From the NCBI RefSeq assembly GCF_905371695.1, contig NZ_CAJPMA010000105.1, positions 1-5,052 on the forward strand: a stretch of DNA of 5,052 bases, given 5' to 3'. Below, one piece after another: positions 1-5,052 of this stretch. The position numbers and the translations under genes were made by a program. The first letter of the stretch is position 1; each line of letters opens with the position of its first letter. This DNA is from an uncultured Campylobacter sp. (GTDB lineage: Bacteria > Campylobacterota > Campylobacteria > Campylobacterales > Campylobacteraceae). The notes under the pieces were generated by a model. It made no database searches and had not been told where the DNA came from. It saw only the letters and a program-made list of their open reading frames with translations.

Positions 1-646
1 GCGCGTTATTTACGGCTTTTACCTCATCTTTAAAAGCAAGCGCGTAAGGGACGAAGCTATAAATTTCGCCGCTTAAATTTTGCGAAATTTCCACCGCGCC
101 GTAGCTTCTGTCGGCTCGTTCGCCGTTTTCGTCCGTTTGATAAAGACCGTTTTTTAGGATAAATTCGCTAGCTTCGCTTAAATTTGAAAATTTTCGCTCG
201 AATTTCTTATTCGTATCGTCGATTATGCGCGCTTGCCACGCCCTCTGCCACGCATTCATCGCAAGCCCCGTCTCGTGCATGCCCTCTAAAACCGCCTGGA
301 AAAATTCGTCTAAAACGCGCTCGTCGCGCGCTTTTGAGATTAGCTCGGCGTGGCGGGCTTCGTAAATTTTACGCGCGTAATCAAACATCGCGTCACGCGC
401 TAAAATCCGTAAATTTTCGCTTACTTCAAGCTTTTTTAGCTCGTTTTCCAATGGATCGGGTTTTAAAGAAGCTATCCTTGCGGCGATCGCTACGCGAAAG
501 GGCTTATCCTTAAAATCTCGCCCGCAAATTTTAGAGCAAATACTAAGCGCTTCTTCTATCAAGGGCGAATTTAAATCGTTATAAAGCGCGTTTATTTGCG
601 CCTTTTGCTCGCGAACGAGCTCGTTTAATCTCTTAAAATCGTTCAT
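1..646 (-). CDS. ciaB: CiaB-like invasion protein, N-terminal part (cut by window edge)
   Basis: An open frame runs without a stop from an ATG at 646-644 to the left edge, giving 215 codons of an unfinished protein. It starts MNDFKRLNELVREQKAQINA and is mostly charged, predicted helical sequence with no signal peptide and no membrane segment. A dense motif at residues 118-145 (AVLEGMHETGLAMNAWQRAW, then QARIIDDTN) looks like the conserved core. An AAGGA ribosome binding site lies 5 bases upstream of the ATG. I assign it to the CiaB family from the look of the N-terminus and from its place divergent to a YciA-like thioesterase, the arrangement I recall for Cj0914c/Cj0915 in C. jejuni. CiaB there is about 610 residues, so roughly the first third would be present. 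In C. jejuni it is reported to be exported through the flagellar secretion system and to promote host-cell invasion; its biochemical activity is not settled. The coding call is firm; the family name rests on memory and synteny, not on a search. Confidence 0.78.
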   Translation of the reverse strand, partial: MNDFKRLNELVREQKAQINALYNDLNSPLIEEALSICSKICGRDFKDKPFRVAIAARIASLKPDPLENELKKLEVSENLRILARDAMFDYARKIYEARHAELISKARDERVLDEFFQAVLEGMHETGLAMNAWQRAWQARIIDDTNKKFERKFSNLSEASEFILKNGLYQTDENGERADRSYGAVEISQNLSGEIYSFVPYALAFKDEVKAVNNA

Positions 647-668
647 ATTTTTCCTTAAATTTCGGCAA

Positions 669-698
669 AGTTTATCACAATTTGGCTAAAATGGTCAA
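669..698 (-). promoter_or_regulatory. Candidate sigma-70 promoter of the ciaB-like gene
   Basis: Reading the minus strand, TTGACC (698-693) is followed after 18 bases by TAAACT (674-669). Transcription would start near 662, giving a leader of about 15 bases before the ATG at 646, with AAGGA in between. The boxes are good but not perfect matches to the general bacterial consensus. Campylobacter promoters often lack a clear -35 box, so the TTGACC may be chance. The spacer holds the -10 box of the opposite promoter. Confidence 0.45.
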
Positions 699-711
699 AA
701 ATTTTAAAGGA
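684..711 (+). promoter_or_regulatory. Candidate -10 box and ribosome binding site of the thioesterase gene
   Basis: TAAAAT at 687-692, preceded by TTTGGC, fits a Campylobacter-style extended -10 element without a clear -35 box. The start would fall near 699, leaving a leader of under 20 bases. AAAGGA at 706-711 is 5 bases ahead of the ATG at 717 and fixes that start codon. CTAAAAT is a common word in this genome, including inside genes, so the -10 call depends on position. Confidence 0.5.
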
Positions 712-716
712 TAAAA

Positions 717-1130
717 ATGCAAAATTTAGAAAGTTTCGGCGAACCGCGTATCAAGCTCGTAGCGCTTCCTAAGGACACCAACAGCGCGGGAAATATCTTC
801 GGCGGCTGGATAATGAGCCAAATCGACCTAGCAGGCGCTCAAGCCGCGCGCGAAGTAGCGCCCGAACGCGTAGTAACCATCTCTATGCAAGAGATAATCT
901 TTAAACAGCCCGTATTTATCGGCGACGTGGTGAGTTGCTACGCCAAAATAATCGCCGTGGGCCTAACGTCGATTAAGACGCAAATCGAAGTTACCGCGCT
1001 TAGGCTAAACGCGAGCGGATTTCGCGAGCGCCTGCACGTAACCAGCGCTACGGCGACTTACGTAAGCGTAACGAAATCGGGCGAAAAAAAGCCGATAGAT
1101 CCCGAGCTAAAACGGCTTCACGGATTTTAA
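717..1130 (+). CDS. yciA: YciA-like acyl-CoA thioesterase (hotdog fold)
   Basis: A complete 137-residue protein, the usual length for a single-hotdog YciA/acyl-CoA thioester hydrolase. It would hydrolyse acyl-CoA thioesters to free acid and CoA in the cytosol; family members work as multimers of hotdog dimers. The signature is residues 18-41: PKDTN, then NIFGGWIMSQIDLAGA. Asp37 aligns with the catalytic Asp44 of Haemophilus influenzae HI0827 (YciA). Asn26 stands where YciA of E. coli and H. influenzae has Asp in GDIFGGW. Residues 51-72 (RVVTISMQEIIFKQPVFIGD, then VV) match the second conserved block (RVVTV..E...F..P...GDVV), and the SVTKSGEKKPI tail is also family-like. The start is supported by AAAGGA 5 bases upstream. 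The gene is divergent from the ciaB-like gene and 57 bases ahead of mnmG on the same strand. Substrate preference cannot be read from sequence; the symbol denotes family membership. Confidence 0.93.
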   Translation: MQNLESFGEPRIKLVALPKDTNSAGNIFGGWIMSQIDLAGAQAAREVAPERVVTISMQEIIFKQPVFIGDVVSCYAKIIAVGLTSIKTQIEVTALRLNASGFRERLHVTSATATYVSVTKSGEKKPIDPELKRLHGF

Positions 1131-1131
1131 A

Positions 1132-1180
1132 ATTTTAGATTAAATTCGCTAAAATCTCGCATTTTTTCAAATTTAAAGGT
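1132..1180 (+). promoter_or_regulatory. Candidate mnmG promoter inside an inverted repeat, plus ribosome binding site
   Basis: The 57-base gap before mnmG holds ATTTTAG (1132-1138) and its exact complement CTAAAAT (1149-1155), separated by 10 bases. The right arm contains TAAAAT at 1150-1155, a candidate -10 box preceded by GC as in the thioesterase promoter. A run of six T follows at 1162-1167, so the same stretch could act as a weak AT-only terminator for the thioesterase gene. AAAGGT at 1175-1180 is 7 bases before the mnmG ATG and is a plausible ribosome binding site. Confidence 0.4.
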
Positions 1181-1187
1181 AAATTTA

Positions 1188-3050
1188 ATGCAAGAATATG
1201 ACATCATCGTCGTCGGAGGCGGTCACGCGGGTATCGAAGCTAGCCTAGCTCCCGCAAGAATGGGCAAAAAAACCCTGCTAATCACCATCCTAGCCGAGCA
1301 AATCGGCGCGACTAGCTGTAATCCCGCAGTGGGCGGCCTAGCCAAAGGCCATCTGGTAAAAGAACTCGACGCGCTGGGCGGGCAGATGGGGCTAACGACC
1401 GATGCCGTAGGCATACAGTTTCGCGTGCTAAACGAGAGCAAAGGCCCCGCCGTTCGCGGCAGCCGCGCTCAAATCGACATGGATAGATACCGCGTCTATA
1501 TGCGAAATTTACTGCTAAATACGCCAAATCTCGACGTCACGCAAGAAATAGCGACGCAAATTTTAACGCAAAACGGGCAGATATCGGGCGTAAAAACCCA
1601 CCTCGGCAACGAGTATAAAACCGGCAAACTCATCATCACGACGGGCACTTTTTTAAACGGGCTAATTCACGTCGGATTTAACAAGCTTCAAGCCGGCCGC
1701 GTGGGCGAATTTAGCTCGGTAAATTTAAGCCAAAGCCTAAGAGACCACGGCTTTACGCTAGGACGGCTAAAAACGGGAACATGCCCCCGCGTGGACGCTA
1801 AAAGCATAGATTTTAGCGTGCTTGAAGTCCAAGACGGCGACGCAAATCCCGTCCCGTTTAGCTTCCGCACGCAGGACTTCGCGCCTACGCAGCTACCCTG
1901 CTACATCGCCTACACCAACGAGACTACGCACGAGATTATCCGCTCGAATTTCGACAAAGCGCCGCTTTTTACGGGGCAGATAGAGGGCGTAGGCCCGCGC
2001 TACTGCCCGAGTATCGAGGATAAGATAAATAGATTCGGCGACCGCGACAGGCATCATCTTTTTATCGAGCCGCAGACGGCTAGCGCGACGGAGTACTACA
2101 TCAACGGCTTTTCTACGAGCCTGCCTTACGACGTGCAAGTAGCGATGCTACGCTCGGTCAAGGGCTTTGAAAACGCGCGCATCGTGCGCCACGGCTACGC
2201 GATCGAGTACGACTACGCGCCGCCTACGCAGCTAAAACACAGCCTAGAAACCAAGCTCGTCGGCGGGCTGTATTTCGCAGGGCAAATCAACGGCACGACG
2301 GGCTACGAAGAGGCCGCCGCGCAGGGACTGATGGCGGGCATAAACGCAGCTCTCGCGCTTGAGGGCAAAGAGCCGCTCGTGCTGCGCCGCGACGAGGCGT
2401 ACATCGGCGTTTTGATCGATGATCTAGTCACCAAAGGCACGAAAGAGCCCTACCGCATGTTTACCTCGCGCGCCGAGTATAGATTGCTGCTGCGCGAGGA
2501 TAACGCCGTGCTGCGCCTTAGCGGCTATGGGCGAGAGCTTGGGCTAATAGACGCTAAAACGTACGAGAGAGTCGAGAAAATCCGCCAAAATTTAGCGCGT
2601 GGGCTAGCGCATCTAAACCAAACCGTAATCACGCCCTCAAAGCAAAATTTAGCCCTTTTAGAAAGCCTAGGCGAGGATATAATCAGCCAAAACGTAAGCC
2701 TGCAAAAAATCGTAGCGCGCAAGAGCTTCACGCGCGAAAAGCTGCAAAATTTAGACGAAATTTTCGCCGGCATGGACGAGGCAAGCTTAGAGCAAATTTT
2801 AGTCGAGGCGAAGTATCAGCACTACATCGCCGAGCAAAAAAGCCAAATAGAGCGCATGAAAGATATGCTGCAAGTGCGTATCCCAGAGGACTTTAGCTTC
2901 CGCGGTATCAGCGGGCTAAGCAACGAAGTGGTCGAAAAACTGGAAACCTTTAATCCGCCGACGCTCTTTGCCGCCAGCGAGATTAGCGGTATCACGCCCG
3001 CGGCGATAGATATTTTACATATTTATATAAAGATGAACGAGCGCGGGTAA
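1188..3050 (+). CDS. mnmG: MnmG (GidA), tRNA uridine-5-carboxymethylaminomethyl modification enzyme
   Basis: A complete 620-residue protein, standard length for the long form of MnmG. With the GTPase MnmE it installs the (carboxymethyl)aminomethyl group on carbon 5 of wobble uridine 34 in certain tRNAs, using FAD, NADH and a methylene-tetrahydrofolate one-carbon unit; it acts in the cytosol as a homodimer. The FAD-binding Rossmann motif is at residues 8-18 (VVGGGHAGIEA). SCNPAVGGLAKGHLVKELDA (43-62) contains Cys44, equivalent to E. coli Cys47. GPRYCPSIEDKINRF (269-283) contains Cys273, equivalent to E. coli Cys277, within the first GidA signature. GLYFAGQINGTTGYEEAAAQ (360-379) is the second signature and second FAD contact. 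The C-terminal helical domain shows TSRAEYRLLLREDNA (426-440), KYQHYIAEQ (542-550) and ISGITPAAIDIL (599-610), the MnmE- and tRNA-contacting part in known structures. The start has AAAGGT 7 bases upstream and begins exactly at the Rossmann strand. Pro22 in the first helix (SLAPARMG) is unusual. It converges on the EF-hand gene with a 33-base gap. Confidence 0.98.
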   Translation: MQEYDIIVVGGGHAGIEASLAPARMGKKTLLITILAEQIGATSCNPAVGGLAKGHLVKELDALGGQMGLTTDAVGIQFRVLNESKGPAVRGSRAQIDMDRYRVYMRNLLLNTPNLDVTQEIATQILTQNGQISGVKTHLGNEYKTGKLIITTGTFLNGLIHVGFNKLQAGRVGEFSSVNLSQSLRDHGFTLGRLKTGTCPRVDAKSIDFSVLEVQDGDANPVPFSFRTQDFAPTQLPCYIAYTNETTHEIIRSNFDKAPLFTGQIEGVGPRYCPSIEDKINRFGDRDRHHLFIEPQTASATEYYINGFSTSLPYDVQVAMLRSVKGFENARIVRHGYAIEYDYAPPTQLKHSLETKLVGGLYFAGQINGTTGYEEAAAQGLMAGINAALALEGKEPLVLRRDEAYIGVLIDDLVTKGTKEPYRMFTSRAEYRLLLREDNAVLRLSGYGRELGLIDAKTYERVEKIRQNLARGLAHLNQTVITPSKQNLALLESLGEDIISQNVSLQKIVARKSFTREKLQNLDEIFAGMDEASLEQILVEAKYQHYIAEQKSQIERMKDMLQVRIPEDFSFRGISGLSNEVVEKLETFNPPTLFAASEISGITPAAIDILHIYIKMNERG

Positions 3051-3065
3051 ATTTAAACGCCCGGA

Positions 3066-3104
3066 AAGGGCTAAATTTCGCCCTTAAGCTAGCGCGTCTA
3101 GCTT
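3066..3104. terminator. Two adjacent small hairpins at a convergent gene junction, possible weak bidirectional terminator
   Basis: AAGGGC (3066-3071) pairs with GCCCTT (3080-3085) around an 8-base loop, and directly after it AAGCTAG (3086-3092) pairs with CTAGCTT (3098-3104) around a 5-base loop. The first hairpin overlaps the TAA stop of the minus-strand gene (3086-3084); the second lies within its last codons. They sit where two convergent transcripts should end. Neither is followed by a proper U run on either strand, so an intrinsic terminator is only a possibility. Confidence 0.35.
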
Positions 3105-4871
3105 TGCGTAGAAAATTTGCGTCGCTTCGCCCTCTTTGGGGCTAAATTTCGTTCCGCCCCTTGCGAGCCGCTCTAAAATTTCAAGAAATCGCAAATTATA
3201 AATCTGCGCCGTTTGCGCCGCGTTAGCGTTGCTTACCGCCAGAGCGCGGCTTATGCCGTAGCGCCTAGCAAAATCCTCTATGCTTTTCGCGCCGAATTCT
3301 TTTAGCGCGGCGTTTTTCTCGCCGCTAAAATCGGCGTTAAAATTTTCTATCTTATTTTTACCCAAAACCTCGGCGAAGGCTTTAAATTTCGGCGTTTGCG
3401 GCGGCGTTTTTACGCGTTCGTTTAGCACGCCCGTATCCGAAAAAAGCTCGCTTACTTCAAATTCGCGTCCGCCGTCGGTTTTTAGCGTAATGGTGCCGTT
3501 TTCGTTTAGCCGCATCGCTACGACGCTATCGGCGTCCTTCATCCTAGCCGCCGCGCGAGCCGGATTTGCCTCGAATTCGCTCCTTACGCGGCTAAGATTA
3601 GTCATGCTAAATTTTAGCCCCGTCGCCTTTTCAAATTCGTTTTCCATCGCGACTAGATACGCCGATTTGCTCGCGCCTAGCTTGGCAATCAGCTCGTCCG
3701 CGTCCCGCGCGCCGGAGCTTTTTAGCCGCGCGGCTATGTTTGCGACGTTTGATTCGTGAAGGGCGAGCTCGTGCTCGTAATCGTTATAAAATTTAAAGAA
3801 ATTTCGGCGCTGATGCTCTTCGTATTTAAACTCCGCTCCCGGCTCTTCGTTTTCATAGCCCGTAACGATAGGGTTAAACTCGCTTAAATGCGCCTCGCCG
3901 TCAAAGCCCGCTTTTAGGTATGCAAAGTTGTTAAAAGCGCTATCTTTATGAAAGACGTTTTTACCGCGCAGATCGACCCAGCCGTCCTTGTCCGCATATG
4001 CGCCGAAAAATTTTCGCAGCCGCTCGTCGCTTAATCTTTGATAGCGCTCGCTCGGCGCAAGCAGCGTATTGGGGTTTGAAGCGTAATGAGACACGCGCTG
4101 ATCGATCGTTTTAGTATCGTAATATTCGCCTTGTTTCGTGATTTTTACCCTCTCGTTATGCGCGTCGATCTCCTTTTGATTATAGTTTACGACGTCTTTT
4201 TTTATAAATTTTCGCAGGTTAATTTCAGATACAAGATCGCTTAAATTCATAACGTATTCATCGCCGTTTTTATCGAAACCGCGCGCTTTTAGCTTAGTAA
4301 AAAACTCGTCCGCGCCGTTTAGTACGCCGTCTTTATTGCTATCTAAATTAAAAAGCGCCGTTTTGTCCGTTATCTTACCTACTCCCGCCTTATCGCCGTC
4401 GCCGAAAATATCTAAAAACAGCTCTACTTCTCCAAACTCCGTTTTTAGCCATTTCGAGCGCGCGTAATCGGTCATATTTAAAACCTTCGTATCTTGCGCG
4501 AAGATCTCCCTCGCGGCGTCGAAGCCTTTGTCTTTATATTTTAGCTTGTGCGTCTCGCTCATATAATAAAGATGATCCTTCGCGCCCTCAAAATACCTCT
4601 GCGCGCCGCTTCCTGGGGAGATTTGCGCCGCGCCGCCGTTAAAATTCGCGGCTACCGCGTTTGCGCGGGCGGGATCGCCGGGCGAGGCGATTTGGTTAAT
4701 GCCGGCTTTGGACAAAATCGCGCTTGCGTATTCGTTTAAAATTTCGTGCGCTGCTCGCACCGCGCTCTCTTTTGCGTCTAAATTTTCAGAAATTTTATCT
4801 ACCGCCGAAATTTCGCCCGAGCTAACGGGACGCGGCGGATTAAAATTTAAAACGGGCGACGAAATTTTCAT
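3084..4871 (-). CDS. EF-hand-like protein of unknown function, cysteine-free, no signal peptide
   Basis: A complete 595-residue protein. AAGGA (4881-4877, minus strand) lies 5 bases before the ATG and supports the start. I do not recognise a named family. The clearest element is an EF-hand loop at residues 177-188 (DSNKDGVLNGAD): ligands at positions 1, 3, 5 and 9, Gly at 6, Leu at 8, and Asp instead of Glu at 12. It is flanked by degenerate loops at 158-169 (DGDKAGVGKITD) and from 200 (DKNGDEYV). A second degenerate pair is at 292-303 (YADKDGWVDLRG) and 320-332 (ending FDGEAHLSEF). Calcium binding by at least the 177 loop is plausible. Residues 60-95 are rich in Ala, Gly, Asn and Pro and probably disordered; the rest is charged and mostly helical, ending in a helical C-terminus. 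There is no hydrophobic segment long enough for a signal peptide or membrane span, no lipobox and no Cys anywhere. This suits export by a non-Sec route or a soluble calcium-responsive protein; neither is shown. It is transcribed away from an unseen gene to the right and converges on mnmG. The coding call is firm: intact, and longer than any overlapping frame. Confidence 0.9.
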   Translation of the reverse strand: MKISSPVLNFNPPRPVSSGEISAVDKISENLDAKESAVRAAHEILNEYASAILSKAGINQIASPGDPARANAVAANFNGGAAQISPGSGAQRYFEGAKDHLYYMSETHKLKYKDKGFDAAREIFAQDTKVLNMTDYARSKWLKTEFGEVELFLDIFGDGDKAGVGKITDKTALFNLDSNKDGVLNGADEFFTKLKARGFDKNGDEYVMNLSDLVSEINLRKFIKKDVVNYNQKEIDAHNERVKITKQGEYYDTKTIDQRVSHYASNPNTLLAPSERYQRLSDERLRKFFGAYADKDGWVDLRGKNVFHKDSAFNNFAYLKAGFDGEAHLSEFNPIVTGYENEEPGAEFKYEEHQRRNFFKFYNDYEHELALHESNVANIAARLKSSGARDADELIAKLGASKSAYLVAMENEFEKATGLKFSMTNLSRVRSEFEANPARAAARMKDADSVVAMRLNENGTITLKTDGGREFEVSELFSDTGVLNERVKTPPQTPKFKAFAEVLGKNKIENFNADFSGEKNAALKEFGAKSIEDFARRYGISRALAVSNANAAQTAQIYNLRFLEILERLARGGTKFSPKEGEATQIFYAKLDALA

Positions 4872-4876
4872 AAAAA

Positions 4877-4932
4877 TCCTTTTTTAAAAATTTGCTCGTC
4901 TTAAAATCGGCGAAATTTAGTAAAATTTTAGC
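4877..4932 (-). promoter_or_regulatory. Candidate promoter and ribosome binding site of the EF-hand gene
   Basis: On the minus strand GCTAAAAT (4932-4925) matches the -10-like words ahead of the thioesterase and mnmG genes. Transcription would begin near 4918, with a leader of about 47 bases and AAGGA (4881-4877) 5 bases before the ATG. No convincing -35 box is visible, and CTAAAAT is common in this genome. The ribosome binding site is reliable; the promoter is tentative. Confidence 0.35.
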
Positions 4933-4965
4933 TCAGCCGCCTACGCTTAAATTTTAAAACCCGCT

Positions 4966-4998
4966 TAAAATATTTATGAATTTTAACCGTAAAATATT
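4966..4998 (+). repeat. Direct repeat TAAAATATT, two copies, upstream of a promoter
   Basis: TAAAATATT occurs at 4966-4974 and again at 4990-4998, 24 bases apart start to start, just upstream of the TATAAT box at 5018. A second short pair, CGCTTAAA at 4944-4951 and 4962-4969, lies beside it. The spacing is near two helical turns, which would suit an activator or repressor site, but the stretch is so AT-rich that chance is a real alternative. Confidence 0.3.
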
Positions 4999-5017
4999 GT
5001 TTTAATGTTTAGAGGGA

Positions 5018-5052
5018 TATAATTGTTCGTTAAAAATCCATTTATAAAGGAA
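5018..5052 (+). promoter_or_regulatory. Strong -10 box and ribosome binding site for a gene starting past the right edge
   Basis: TATAAT at 5018-5023 is a perfect -10 box and the best in the window. TATTGT at 4995-5000, 17 bases upstream, could be a weak -35 box. Transcription would start near 5030. AAAGGA at 5046-5051 is a good ribosome binding site two bases from the window end, so a plus-strand start codon is expected within about the next 10 bases. The product cannot be inferred. Together with the EF-hand gene this makes a divergent promoter region. Confidence 0.6.

Noticed and set aside
399..407. CTAAAAT word inside the ciaB-like gene as an internal promoter
   Set aside because: It lies in coding sequence with no gene start downstream; the word is simply common here.
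184..513. Plus-strand frame of 109 codons antisense to the ciaB-like gene
   Set aside because: Arg/Ala-rich shadow of the minus-strand gene, with no ribosome binding site and no family-like motif.
1223..2773. Several minus-strand frames of 60-82 codons opposite mnmG
   Set aside because: All lie inside an unmistakable mnmG, lack start signals and look like mirror translations.
3280..3759. Plus-strand frame of 159 codons antisense to the EF-hand gene
   Set aside because: Ser/Phe/Ala-rich mirror translation of the opposite gene, which is much longer and has a good start signal.
3756..3773. HELALH (residues 367-372 of the EF-hand protein) as a zinc-protease motif
   Set aside because: The zincin motif is HExxH; here three residues separate Glu from the second His, so the geometry is wrong, and no further metal ligand motif is evident.
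4197..4203. Runs of seven A or T (also near 1084 and 1266) as phase-variable tracts
   Set aside because: Campylobacter phase variation mostly uses poly-G/C tracts of about eight or more. These are short A/T runs inside intact frames, normal for this composition.
4548..4887. Two plus-strand frames of about 62 codons opposite the start of the EF-hand gene
   Set aside because: They overlap each other and the real gene, and neither has a convincing ribosome binding site or composition.

Overview
The window looks like chromosomal DNA of a Campylobacter species, most likely one of the higher-GC oral species (the C. showae / C. rectus / C. curvus / C. gracilis group). The support is the very frequent AAATTT and CTAAAAT words on both strands, short AT-rich gaps between genes, AAGGA-type ribosome binding sites, and a divergent pair (a CiaB-like invasion protein next to a YciA-like thioesterase) that I recall as neighbours in C. 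jejuni (Cj0914c and Cj0915). The species assignment is inference.

Layout. Positions 1-646, minus strand: the first 215 codons of a CiaB-like protein, cut by the left edge. Positions 647-716: a short divergent control region with two overlapping candidate promoters. Positions 717-1130, plus: a complete 137-residue hotdog-fold acyl-CoA thioesterase. Positions 1131-1187: an AT-rich gap with a candidate -10 box inside an inverted repeat. Positions 1188-3050, plus: complete mnmG (gidA), a tRNA wobble-uridine modification enzyme. Positions 3051-3083: a convergent junction with two small adjacent hairpins. Positions 3084-4871, minus: a complete 595-residue protein of unknown function with EF-hand-like calcium-binding loops, no cysteine and no signal peptide. 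Positions 4872-5052: an AT-rich divergent control region. It contains the start signals of the EF-hand gene and a strong TATAAT box plus an AAAGGA site for a plus-strand gene that begins just past the right edge.

How the genes relate. mnmG and the thioesterase are housekeeping genes in the same direction, each with its own candidate start signals, so they need not form a tight operon. The two minus-strand genes are the accessory-looking part. CiaB is described in C. jejuni as exported through the flagellar apparatus. The cysteine-free EF-hand protein has the composition of an exported protein without a Sec signal. A shared export route is only a hypothesis. I see no mobile element, CRISPR array, tRNA or rRNA gene, and no long G/C tract of the kind used for phase variation in this genus.
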